This document shows, piece by piece, positions 42,747-53,424 of a stretch of 64,000 nucleotides of DNA. The notes below the pieces were generated by a model. The model worked only from the letters and a program-made list of their open reading frames with translations, made no database searches and had not been told where the DNA came from. The DNA lies in contig NC_055991.1 of the NCBI RefSeq assembly GCF_018446385.1, positions 118,463,794-118,527,793 on the forward strand. The letters are read 5' to 3'. The position numbers were made by a program, and so were the translations under genes. The stretch is from Zingiber officinale (lineage: Eukaryota > Streptophyta > Magnoliopsida > Zingiberales > Zingiberaceae). The stretch's first letter is position 1; every line of letters begins with the position of its first letter.

Positions 42747-43199
42747 GATAACATGAGGTCTACTATAGGATATGTATTCACTGTGGCAGGAGGATCTATT
42801 TGTTGGAAATCTATGATACAATCTATTGTTGCATTCTTTACTACGGAGTCGGAGTACATGGCAGTAGTTAAAGCAGTGAAGGAAGCTTTAAGGCATACAG
42901 GGTTGGTCAGAGAACTAGGTGTTCAACAAGGTGGAGTCAAGTTGTTATGCGATAGTCAGAGTGTTATCTATCTAGGGAAGAATCAAGTGTATCATACGAG
43001 AACCAAGCACATTGATGTGAGGTTTCACAAGATCAGAGAGTTGATTGCTTCCGGAGAAATTCAATGTGAGAAGGTTCACACTGCAAATAATGTTGCAGAC
43101 ATGCTGACAAAGCCAGTGACCACAGAGAAGCTCAAGCATTGTTTGAACTTAATCCACATCTCTAGATGTGAGGAAGAAAGCCTAGGCTCAAAGATCTAG
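42747..43199 (+). pseudogene. element H RNase H fragment
   Basis: Continues the H pol frame after the second ATTTA: MRSTIGYVFTVAGGSICWKS, then FFTTESEYMAVVKAVKEAL, CDSQSVIYLGKNQVYHTRTK and ADMLTKPVTTEKLKHCLNL. This is the complete C-terminal part of copia RNase H, ending at a stop at 43199. It is near-identical in content to the minus-strand copy at 50253-50582, so H and I are one family. Confidence 0.88.
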
Positions 43200-43260
43200 G
43201 TGGAGTTTTATTCAAATATTTGTGTTCTTCGAAGGGATGAATATTCGCCAAGGTGGAGAT

Positions 43261-43733
43261 TATTAACGAATGAGTCATATTTGAATGAAGGTCAATGTGA
43301 TGGATGTTATGGAAGAAAAATCTGTTAAGATTTTTCGTAATAAAATGCTGTTACAATTTTATATAACAGAATTCTATTACGATTTTTCATAACATAATTC
43401 TGTTACGATTTTTCATTACAAAATTCTGTTATGATTTTACCAGGTCTGGGGTTTATGTATTATTTATAGGGATCATTGTAAATCTATTGTACAACAATAA
43501 TCACAAGAATCATTAAATGTAATTCTCTTGTATAGAGAGAATTCTAATAAAGCCTCGGTCGTTTTTGTGGAGTAGGCACGTCGTCAAACCACAGTAACTC
43601 TTCTTCTTCTCCTTTCTCGTGTTTGTTCTCATTTTGTACGTCTTTGTCTTGTTACTCTGCGCATTCTCTTTTTTCTCTTCCTCTTCTTCCGCATGTTAGA
43701 GATTGAGAACTGTTGTCACCTCTTTGCACAACA
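43261..43733 (+). mobile_element. element H 3' LTR
   Basis: Follows the PPT-like CAAGGTGGAGAT (43249-43260). Starts TATTAACG (TG mutated), ends GCACAACA at 43733. Carries the ACAGAATTCTGT cluster at 43316-43440 and TTATTTATAGG near 43460. Confidence 0.78.
43316..43440. repeat. palindrome cluster, core ACAGAATTCTGT
   Basis: Three to four units as at 8285-8405. Confidence 0.7.
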
Positions 43734-44749
43734 ACTCTCTTGATTCTTGTGAAATCTATTTTTTCTTTAATTCGCGCTTTGAAGTAAATAGGATCTAAAT
43801 ATTCTATCACTACACTACACTACATGACGGGGTTAAATTTTTCATCCGAAAAAAAAATAAAGGGAAATGGAATTTTAAAGGTTTATTACTCCAAATGAAT
43901 ATGATTGATAAAAAATGATAACACGGACGAAGAGAAGGAATCAGAGATATGAAGAAATTCACAAGGGCTTAACCGACCCTCCCTAAGACGGTCTTATATG
44001 ATTTAAAAGTGAGATAAATTATAAGAGGTTTCATCCAAGTTAAAATGGGGTATTATGTATTATGTAAATACTGAAGACTGACCCTGTGATCTATTACAAT
44101 AATACCATATGCACGTAATAATTGTACCCATCTTTGTGGTCCCCAAGGGCTTAACCGTGAGTTTGCAGTTGCAACTTAACGAGGGAATTCAATTTAGCCA
44201 CGAGTTTACGATGACAACTTGTGATCAATATTAATATATTGTTCGGAACGATGAACTAAAAATAATAATTAAAATTTGATTCTAAATTTAAAATCAGACC
44301 CAACAAAAATTCCACTCTTGTGTAATTTGTGTAATTATCCTTCAAGGTAAACAACCGTATTTGATCATTTCTATTGAGTTTATTCAAATTTATTTATTAA
44401 ATTAAATTATCAAACTCAAACCATGTTTGAATTTATTTTTTTTATATTGACATTATAATGCGGTAGAATGCTGATTAAATACATCAAACTGTAATTTTGT
44501 ATATTTGAATAAAAATAGGTAAATAAATTCATAGACATCTGCTTCCCCTGTTTCCAGCTCCTTCCCATATCCACTCCACCTCAGATGACCTCAATCGCTT
44601 CAAATCATCAAAATTATTAAAAAATATATTTCTTCAAGAATTATTATTTTCCAATATTATTATTCTTCTTAATTATCGTTTCAAATATTTAACATTTTTA
44701 TTCTTAAATCGAACGATTTTCTATTTTTTTCTAGGCGTTAACGTGACCT
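43734..44749. other. intergenic, AT-rich
   Basis: Non-repetitive AT-rich DNA between H and the WD40 gene. No gene, RNA or mobile-element signature recognised. Probably original host sequence including distal promoter. Confidence 0.6.
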
Positions 44750-44997
44750 TGTATTTAATACAAAGGGATGGTTTTTGAATGCCTAGTCACTTGAGGATCA
44801 TCTTGGCCGTTGGATTGTCTCTGCCAGCGAGATCCGACCGTCACAGGGCGAAGCAGGAGGGCCGAGAGCTTGCCCGAGGTGTTCTCGCGCCCTCCCATGG
44901 CGCCCGCCCTCCATGGACTTCCGCTCCCTTGTCTTATTGCTTCGCCTTTCTCTCCTCTCTTTCTCTCTCTCACTCTCTCGCTCTCCCTTCCACTTCC
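44750..44997 (+). promoter_or_regulatory. putative WD40 gene promoter and 5' UTR
   Basis: A TATA-like GTATTTAATAC lies at about 44751-44761. A CT-rich Y patch at 44945-44990 is typical of plant core promoters or 5' leaders. An upstream ATG at 44779 is in frame with the CDS without a stop, so an N-terminal extension cannot be excluded. Confidence 0.4.
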
Positions 44998-47900
44998 ATG
45001 GCAATGGCCTCGCCGGTGAAGCCTGAGAGCCACAGCCCAATCGAGGCGGAGGAGAAGGAAGAAGCGGCTAAGCATGAAACAGGGGAGGAAGGGGAGGAAG
45101 GAGAAGACGACGACGAAGAAGATGACGAATGCTTCTTCGAGTCGTTCGACCGCGTCCCCTCGAAGGTCTCCTTTTGTGTTGATCTCCCCTCCGACTCCGA
45201 CGACGACGAGTTCGACGACGTCCGCATGTCCTTCTCCTCGGCTGTCTGCCCTACCGGCGACTTGCGGTGCGCCACCTTCTCACGCGAGGAGTTCCTCGCC
45301 GAGAATCGAGACGACCACGACGTAGGAGGTGACCGGAAGAAACCCGCTGGTGGTGGCTTCGATTATGACGTGTGGATGGACGAGCAGATGCCGATCAAGG
45401 AGCGCCGCCGGCGCCTCCTCCAGGGTATCGGTTTAGCTAGCAACAAGAATTTGGCCGCAGCCACTCTGCGCCTCCGTGGCAGCATGCGGGGCAGCATGCG
45501 TGGCAGCATTCGGAAGCCCGCCGTAGATGCACCTGCCGCGCCGCTGCCTCCCTTGCCGCAGTCTCCTCAGGAAGCCACGCCACCGGCGCCCTCGCCTGCA
45601 CCGTGTTCTGCGACGGAACAACCAGCCCTGACGAGATGTAGGTCCGACACGGCGCTGGCAGCGGTTGAGCCACGGCCTACCCTGTTTCGCACTGCGTCCG
45701 CGCCTGCGGCGCTTTGCATCCTGCGGGACACAACCGAAGGGGAGGACGGCGGAGGAGGCACCGTCGCCGATGAGAACAAGAACATGGATGATGGAAAGGA
45801 GATTGCAGATGTGAGCAAGGACGAGGCCAAGGGACGATTGAATCTGCCGGTGAGTATGGAGGAGTTCGAGCGCTTCTTTGGCCACTCGCCGATCGTCAAG
45901 GAGCTCATGCGGCGGGTGAAGCTCGGCGGCGGCGAGAAGAACAGCAATAAGGCCGTCGCCGGAGGCAACAAGCCCCCAAAATCAGGGAAAGGGAAGAAAG
46001 GCGGCGGCTGGCTCAAGAACATCAAGTTCGTCGCCAGCACGGTCGGTCTCATCTCTGAAAAAGAGAAATGCGGCACCGCCTCGACCAAGTCTGCCTCCTC
46101 CGCCACCTCGGCCACCTTGGCCACCTCCACCGGCGAGAACCCCTCCTCTTCGGAGCTGATGAAGGTCGGAAAGTACGGCAAGTCAAACAAGGAGCTCACC
46201 GGTCTCTACATGAGCCAGGAGATCCAGGCGCACCAGGGCTCGATATGGACCATCAAATTCAGCTGGGACGGCCACTACCTCGCCAGCGCCGGCGAGGACA
46301 CAGTGGTGCAGGTCTGGCAGGTCCAGGAATGCGACATCTTCTCGTCGCCTCTCCGGCGGCAAGAATCCCGCAACCAACGCTCGTCCCCCGCGCTAGGCCG
46401 ACCACCATCGACGAAGAAGACCAAAAGGACCAAGAGCGCGAAGAGGACGCTCCCCGACTACATCGTCTTACCGGAGGTCATCTTCTCCCTCTCCGACAAG
46501 CCGTTCTGCTCCTTCGAAGGCCACAAAGAAGACGTCCTCGATCTCTGCTGGTCCAAATCTCAGGTCCATACACACAAACTCCCCAATCTTTTCATTCCAG
46601 TTCTCAATCCGCGTCAAGATCTCAGATCGCTCCTGCATTTCCAGCATTTGTTATCGTCGTCGATGGACAAATCAGTGAGATTATGGGACATCGAAACCAA
46701 AACCTGCCTCAAACTCTTCGCACACAACGATTACGGTAAGGCGACGAAACAAAACAGAGTTCTTGTTGATCGCCGGCTCCATTGATTACTGATAACACAG
46801 TTCATGGTGTGATGCAATCTGCACAGTGACATGCATCCAGTTCAATCCAGTTGATGACGGCTACTTCATCAGTGGGTCGCTTGATGCCAAGGTCAGGGTT
46901 TGGAGTGTGCCGGAGAGGCAGGTGGTGGACTGGACTGATCTCCATGAAATGGTCACTGCTGCCTGCTACACTCCTGACGGTCAGGTACAAGCCAAAAAAA
47001 ATTAATTTTTTTTCTTTTCATAAATTAACTTTTAGTTCTTCGTATTGAAGGGTGCTCTAATTGGATCACACAAAGGGAATTGCAAGATCTACAAGATCAC
47101 TGGTTGAACTATTCTCTATATTTTCTTATGCTTTTCATGCTGATCAAAATGATGTTGTTGACTTGTGTTCCTTGTTGTGTGGTAGATCGTAAGCTTTCTC
47201 AAGAAGGCCAGATTGAAATAAAGAACAAGAAGAAGAAGAAGCAGGCTCCAAAGATCACTGGTTTTCAGGTAGGTGTTCTTTCTAATGTTGAGTTTATATA
47301 TGTTCTTATAAATGATGAGTTTTATTTTTATTTCCCCTTTTTGTTTGAATTTTAACAGTTTGCTCCGGATAATCCATCTGAAGCGATGATTACTTCAGCT
47401 GATTCACAAGTTAGAGTGTTTGAAGACCAGAAGAGGATTCATAAATTTAGAGGTATAAACTTAGAACAGTCTACAAATTTGAATGTTATCATATTTTACT
47501 TGGGGCAAGCTGTGATATTTGGTGTTGTAGGGAGTATAGAACTTGTAGGCAAGTGTAGGGGCGAAATGAAAAATTAGCCTACGGTTAGATTTTGTTGTCG
47601 ACGGTTCGAATCTTGTTTTTGGCGGCTTGCAGGATTCCGGAACACGAGCAGCCAGATCTCGGCGTGGTACACGGTGGACGGCCGGTACGTGGTGTGCGCG
47701 AGCGAGGACTCGCACGTGTACGTGTGGAAGCGGGAGGCGGCGGCGGCGGCGGCGAAGGGCAAGAGCACGACGCGCTCCCACGAGCACTTCTTCTGCAAGG
47801 ACGTGTCGGTGGCGGTGCCGTGGCCGAGCGCCGGGAGCACCTGCGCTCCCCTGTCCCAGATGCCGTCGGCGGACGAGCAGCCGCCCCTGGCGGCCACCGA

Positions 47901-48276
47901 CTCGCAGAGGTTGACGGCGTCGTCGCTCGACCAGGACCCGTTCCCCAGCGGCCGGAGCTCCAGCTCGGTGCCGCCGATCCCGAAGAAGAGCCACTCGGAG
48001 CAGGAACTGTCGAGCTTGGACGAGGCCGGGCCGGGCGGCGCCGGCGGGTCGCTCTCGCCCTCGGCGGTCGACGGAGGCTCTACTTCGGCGCCGGAGGACA
48101 GTTCAGTGTCGACGCATCTCTCGGAATCCGTCGCCGCGTCGTCGGCTCCCTCGAAGGCCAAGGGATCGGCCGGCGGCGAGCAAACGAACGCGTGGGGGCT
48201 TGTGGTGGTGACAGCTGGACTGGGCGGTGAAATAAGAGTATTCCAGAATTTCGGCCTGCCGGTCCGCATCAAATAA
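44998..48276 (+). CDS. WD40 repeat protein, plant WDR44-like
   Basis: Only host gene seen. Model from splice sites and frame: exons 44998-46563, 46645-46735, 46827-46984, 47051-47102, 47186-47268, 47359-47452 and 47633-48276; all introns GT-AG; total 2688 nt, 895 residues, phases consistent. The ATG at 44998 ([12 protein letters not shown]) is preferred over 44779 because it follows the CT-rich leader. The N-terminal ~400 residues are acidic and disordered with an [16 protein letters not shown] motif and a [13 protein letters not shown] repeat. WD repeats follow from about residue 405: [37 protein letters not shown], then HNDY into [44 protein letters not shown] and [20 protein letters not shown]. 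The family forms beta-propeller scaffolds; plant members are poorly characterised, so no partner or pathway is claimed. Exons 1 and 7 are GC-rich. Confidence 0.92.
46564..46644 (+). other. intron 1, 81 bp, readable in frame
   Basis: Donor after CAG at 46563, acceptor TTCCAG at 46644. Its length is divisible by 3 and it has no in-frame stop. Splicing is preferred because SKSQ then joins [15 protein letters not shown], the normal WD-repeat core; retention would add 27 residues in a WD blade. Confidence 0.8.
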
Positions 48277-48570
48277 ATATAAATTCAATTTAAATATGAT
48301 TTGAATATCAAAAATAGAAAGAAAAAAACTGGCAGATTATTATTTTTTATTTAAAAAATGAACACTTCAAATATAATTCCATGCCATTTTGGAGTTTTAA
48401 ACTTTTAGATTAACAGTTGTGCTGAAGAAAACCAATGTAACAATATAATCTCATGTAAAAGTTTTGTTGCATAAATAGTTTCATGATTCTATATCTATTT
48501 TTAGTCTTATCCTTTAATTTTATTTTTTTATTTTTCTTGATTTAATTTAATTCATTTTTTATATATATCT
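48277..48570 (+). other. AT-rich 3' flank of WD40 gene
   Basis: Begins with AATAAA overlapping the stop codon (48272-48277) and further AT-rich text; the 3' UTR probably lies here. No other feature seen. Confidence 0.4.
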
Positions 48571-49913
48571 CCTTAATAATGACATGAAATTTAAGTGTAT
48601 TCTAGTTGGTCGGATTCTAACCATTTAGTATTGTCATTTTTTTAGATCAATTTTACGGGCTAGAATCTAGCCAGCTAAAAAATGAATTGTAATACATCTA
48701 TCTTAAATTGTAATTAATTATTAATATAAAGAGAGCTAATTTCACTTTAATACCTTTAATACCTTTAATAATGACCTTAAAACTATATTCTAACTGGTCA
48801 GATTCTAACTATTTAGCATTATCATTTTTTACGATTAATCTTATTGACCAGAAATTGGCCAGCTAGAAAATGGATTACAATGCATGTCATATTAAATTGT
48901 AATTAATTATTAATATAGAAAGAGATAATTTTACTTGAATACCCTTAATAATAGCTTTAAAAGTGTATTCTAACTGACCAGATTCTAGTCATTTAGTATT
49001 GTCCTTTTTTGACGGTAAATCTTGCTAGCCAAAATCTGGCTAGCTAGAAAATGGATTGCAATGCATGTCATCTTAAATTATAATTAATTGTTAATATAGA
49101 GATAGATAATTTTACTTGAATACCCTTAATAATGATTTTAAAAGTATATTCTAGCTGTCCAGATTCTAGCTAGGGGTGTAAATGAACCAAGCCGCTCGCG
49201 AGCTATTCGAAGCTCGATTCGATAAAAGCTCGTTTGAGCTCGTTTAATGAGGCTCGTTAAGATAAACAAACCAAGCTCAAGCTTCATAATATTCGGCTCG
49301 TTAGCTCGTGAACACGTTCGTTAAGCTCATTAAGCAACTTTTAAATAAAAAAATGATAGTTTTGATATTGAATTTATAGATTTTACACTCTACTTATGAA
49401 AAATATAGACAAATATATTAAATTTATTTATTAGAATAAAATTATAAATTTTAATAATATTATTATAATGTTATCTAAATATATAATTTAGTTTTTAATA
49501 AATATTTAAATTTATGATTTATATTTATTAAACTCGTTTAGGCTCGATAAAAGCTCGAATAAGCTCGTGAGCCATGAATATGTTCGTTAAATAAAGCTCG
49601 AGCTCGGCTCGATTATAAACGAGCCAAGCTCAAACATTCAAGAGTTCGGCTCGGCTCGGCTCGATTACACCTCTGATTCTAGCCATTTAGCATTGTCCTT
49701 TTTTACGGTAAATTTTGCTAGCCATAATCTGGCTAGCTAGAAAATAAATTGCAATACATGTCATCTTAAATTATAATTAATTATTAATATAGAGAGAGAT
49801 AATTTTACTTGAATACCCTTAATAATAACCTTAAAAATGCATTCTACCTGGCTAGATTCTAGTCATTTAGCATTATCCTTTTTTTTACAGTAAACCTTGT
49901 TGGACAGAATCTA
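48571..49913. repeat. tandem array of ~181-191-bp units
   Basis: Unit starts (CCTTAATAATGA-like) at 48571, 48762, 48943, 49124 and 49816. The fourth unit is split by a MITE. Each unit holds a hairpin of the form GGCTAG/CTAGCC, for example GCTAGCCAAAATCTGGCTAG near 49023. The array ends where element I's LTR fragment begins. Confidence 0.85.
49171..49675. mobile_element. non-autonomous hAT-type MITE
   Basis: 505 bp with 8-bp TSD ATTCTAGC (49163-49170 and 49676-49683). Ends TAGGGGTGTAAATGAACC and, inverted, CAGAGGTGTAATCGAGCC. Subterminal GCTCGCGAGC, GCTCGATTCGA and AAGCTCG words resemble those of the hAT at 20582-25170. No coding capacity. Confidence 0.9.
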
Positions 49914-50162
49914 ATGATTTTTGTGATTGTTGTTATATAGTTTACAATGATTCCTATAAATAGTGCATAAATCTTAAACCTGCTAAAATTGTAACAAAAT
50001 TTTGTTATGAAAAATCGCAACAAAATTTTATTATAAAAAACTGTAACAAAATTCTGTTATATAAAATCGTAACCGAATTTTATTATAAAAAATCTTAATA
50101 GATTTTTCTTCCATGTCATCCATCACATTAGCCTTTATCTAAATATCAATCATCTGTCAACA
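49914..50162 (-). mobile_element. element I 3' LTR, truncated
   Basis: Sense start TGTTGACAG at 50162, then GGAAGAAAAATCT and the ACAAAATTTTGTTA array. Truncated near 49914 at the tandem array, so R and U5 are missing. Confidence 0.75.
49985..50105. repeat. palindrome cluster, ACAGAATTCTGT type
   Basis: Inverted counterpart of 8285-8405, with more AAATTTT variants. Confidence 0.65.
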
Positions 50163-50252
50163 ATTTCCACCTTAACGAATATTCACACCTTCAAATAACA
50201 CAAATATCTGAACAAAACTCTACCTGGATCTTTGGGTCTGAGCTTCCTTCCT

Positions 50253-50892
50253 CTAGCATCTAGAGATATGGATCAAGTTCAAGCAATGCTTGAACTTCTC
50301 TGTGATCACTAGCTTTGTCAGCATGTCTGCAGCATTGTCTGCAGTGTGAACATTCTCAAGTTGAATTTCTCCGGAAGTAATCAACTCTCTGATCTTGTGA
50401 AATCTCACATCAATGTGCTTAGTTCTTGCATGATACACTTGATTCTTCGCCAAATAGATAACACTCTGACTATCGCATAATAACTTGACTTCACCTTGCT
50501 GAACGCCCAGTCCTCTGACCAACCGTGTAAGCCATAAAGCTTCCTTCACTGTTTCAGCTGCTGCCATGCACTCCAACTCCATATAGACAATGCAGCAATA
50601 GATTGTATCATAGATTTCCCTCCTACCGCAGTGAACACGTATCCTATAATAGACCTTTTGTCATCAAAATCTCCTACATAGTATGCATCTACGTACCCAG
50701 CAACTGAAGGATTTTCCAATTGTCTACTCAATATGATGTCATAATCAGTTGTATTTCTCAAGTATATGAAAATCCACTTGCACCCTATAACTTTCTCTTC
50801 TTCAGGAAGTTTCACTAGATCCCATGTTTGATTCTTATGCAATAACTCCATCTCCTCCACCATAGCATCCGCCCACTTGTCCTTCTTAGAAC
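50253..50892 (-). pseudogene. element I RT/RNase H with internal deletion
   Basis: Sense: KWADAMVEEMELLHKNQTWD, then VIGCKWIF joins IYLRNTTDYDI directly, so almost all of RT including the YVDD motif is deleted at about 50785. RNase H follows with small lesions: YVDAYYVGDFDDKRSIIGYV, a damaged GGKSMIQSIAALSI, then after a frame change VKEALWLTRLVRGLGVQQGE and CDSQSVIYLAKNQVYHARTK to the end. The gypsy insertion lies just upstream in sense (50901). Confidence 0.85.
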
Positions 50893-51019
50893 TATGTATC
50901 TGTAACGCCCGAAAATTCTCAAAATTATTTTAGAAATATTCTATAATTTTTCTGGAATTTTAGGATATTTTTACAGAATTTTTAAAGTAGCGGAAGTAGC
51001 AAAAATAAATAGAATCGTG

Positions 51020-51100
51020 AATAGCCTAAGCGGGAATTGAACCCGAGACCTATTGGATCCTACGACTTATGGTGAACTCTAGTAACCAGGAGAACCCAGC
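51020..51100 (-). other. tRNA-like block with B-box match
   Basis: On the minus strand it reads CTCGGGTTCAATTCCCGC, matching the Pol III B box GGTTCRANNCC inside a 4-bp T-arm-like stem, with TGGTTACTAGAG about 40-50 bp upstream. No matching acceptor stem was found, so it is not called a tRNA gene. It is duplicated at about 58195-58275. Confidence 0.35.
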
Positions 51101-51166
51101 AGGGCCGTGCTGAAAGGAAAGGGAAACAATTTTATTTAAGTTAGAGTTGGGTGAATTAATTCCTTA

Positions 51167-51176
51167 ATATAAATAG
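51167..51176 (+). promoter_or_regulatory. gypsy LTR TATA box
   Basis: ATATAAATAG about 265 bp into the LTR, implying a short U3 and a very long R/U5. Copy at 58341-58350. Confidence 0.5.
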
Positions 51177-52587
51177 GGAATTAAGTGAGGAGTTTTATTT
51201 TTTAACGTGACCTACCTCTTCTCCTCACCCTTACACGCCGCCCCCTTCTCCTCTTCTTTCTCTCGGCGCACCAAGCCCCAAGGGCTAGGGTTCCGTCCCA
51301 AAGGCTCCAAGAGCACCTTCCGGCGATAACTCCGGTACGAGGACGCTCTCCACCACGAGAGGGACACGTAGATGCAAGGAGATCGCCGAAGGGATTTCTC
51401 CACCGGAAAACTAGCGACTAGATCAGTAAGAAAACTAGCACAGGAGGTAAGAAACCCCTCACCTGCAGTATAAGTAGTTCTCGTGTGATTGCATGTTTTA
51501 GTTTAGTAGTATATGGATTTTTGGCACATAGGGTGAGCAATAGCGCACACCAAGTGCTCGATAGTAGGTGCAGCCATTTAAAATGCAACTTAGGCCTTGT
51601 AATAGCTCAGTAAATGCAATAGAAGCATTTTTATAGCATGTCCAGCTTTATTACAACTTTTATGGGACTACGGTCCAATGGGTGGGCTCCCACAGTCGCC
51701 TCTAGGTTCAGACAACCTAGCTCTAGGTTCAGATAACCTAGAAATAGCAAGATAAGAACAATTCAGCTATAACCAGTATTTTATTTTCAGCAGTGACACT
51801 GTACTGGACTAGATGTCCATTGGGTTGGGCTCCCACAGTCGTCCCTAGGTTTAGATAACCTAGTAAACCCTACTAAATTCGGGACTTGCAAACCCGGGTC
51901 TAGTTAGGGATGCGCGCATAGCAAGTACAGTTGTCGGGCCCAAACAGCAGCATGATTATGTATTTTCATCTATCTATGATAAATAGTTTTCAAAACTCAT
52001 AAATCAGTTGTGTATACAGTTTAATTTCAGTTCTAGCTCAGTTTTAGTGTAGCTCAGTTCATGCTTTAGCTTAGCTCTTTCTTATTGATACATGTGATAG
52101 TTCTATGATTAGTTTTGATTCTGTATTTTGTATGATAGTATGTCATGCCATGCTTTAACATGTTCAGCATAGATTTCAATAGCATGTTTTAAAAAGCATA
52201 CATTGCATCGTATGCATGTTTTGTGAGGTAGATGGTTTCTTACTAAGCTCTCAAGCTTACAGATACTCTTTTCCTTATACTGCAGATAAAGGTAAAGGAA
52301 AGATGGACTAGCGGAGGCTGGAGGACAATGCAACGAAGATGTGTGTGAAAAAGGAGTTTGGAATGAAGATCTCAGGGATTTAGCAAGTCTAACTATTAGA
52401 ACCTTGTTATTTTTAGTTTTCGCATTTTAGTTTGTTTAAAAATCATGAACTAGTGAAATATGCACCATGCCATGTTTAAAATGCTAGATAATTGATGGTA
52501 GAATGCATTTCAGTTAGTTTAAAGTTGGTATATGAGATTTCTGCTCGAACCAGGGCTGAAATCAGGTTCTGATATGAAATCAGAAAC

Positions 52588-52960
52588 CCCAATCGATCAG
52601 CCGATCGATTGGAGGCTTCTCAATCGATCCGTTGATCGATTGGGCAGCTTGTCCCGCGAACAGAATGCGTCTGGATCGATCGACCGATCGATCCAGCCGA
52701 GTTCCGTCGCGAACAGAAGGTTTGGGGATCGATCAGCCGATCGATCCGTGCTGAACCGCGTACAGCGCGTCGTTGAATCGATCATTGGGTCGATTGGACA
52801 TACTGGATCGATCAGCCGATCGATCCAGACACTAGTTCCCGCGTACAGTAGGATCCTGAATCGATCACTGGATCGATTGCCCGACCTGGATCGATCAGCC
52901 GATCGATCCAAATTAGTCTCCGTGCACAGTAGCATGCTGGATCGATCCGTGGATCGATCA
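52588..52960. repeat. palindrome cluster, core GGATCGATCC
   Basis: About fifteen ATCGAT-type words, many as GATCGATC-AGCC-GATCGATC dyads. Same words as in copia LTR-D and the E internal cluster. Confidence 0.85.
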
Positions 52961-53215
52961 GAGGCCTAGTACCAGCTGAAAACACTTTAGTTCAGCCCTA
53001 GATGACAGTAAAGACCTAGAACACCCCTTCTAGCATAGCCACAGCAATTCAAGGGGTAGTTTAAACATTAAGTTCTGATAGTATAGCGATTAACAGAAGC
53101 ATAATCATTAGTTCAGCAAAATTTTCATTAGATCAGCTTTCCGCACATGAATTAGTTAGCATATTGTGACGATCAGCCTCACAGTCTAGTTAGTAGGAGG
53201 CGGGTCGTTACAGAG

Positions 53216-53227
53216 TGGTATCAGAGC
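53216..53227 (+). other. gypsy primer-binding site
   Basis: TGGTATCAGAGC, initiator-Met tRNA type, 3 bp after the LTR. Confidence 0.9.
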
Positions 53228-53424
53228 AAAGTTCCATACTTTCTACAAACACATCAGCATTGAACCTGCAACTTCCAAGTAAGAATACCTCTCACTTTGT
53301 TATGATTATTGCTTTCATGTTTGTAGATAACTAAAGTATGCTTATCTGTGATAGTAACTAACATGATAGTATTAGCTATGTAAACATGATGCTTTAGTTA
53401 TGTATGTCCTTTGTTCCTTTAGAA

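Larger units (their letters stand above)
50901..53212 (+). mobile_element. gypsy 5' LTR
   Basis: 2312 bp, TGTAACGCCC to TTACA. TATA box near 51167, ATCGATC palindrome cluster at 52588-52960, tRNA-like antisense block at about 51020-51100. Confidence 0.93.

Noticed and set aside
44779..44997. In-frame N-terminal extension of the WD40 protein
   Set aside because: Covers the CT-rich leader and encodes a low-complexity stretch; the ATG at 44998 fits better. Recorded as possible.
46068..46739. Long alternative frames overlapping the WD40 gene, also 45567-46199 and 47574-48272
   Set aside because: GC-rich coding exons keep other frames open by chance; only the chosen frame shows WD motifs and consistent splice phases.
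51020..51100. Functional tRNA gene on the minus strand
   Set aside because: A B-box match and T-arm-like hairpin are present, but no acceptor stem or convincing anticodon arm; kept only as a tRNA-like block.
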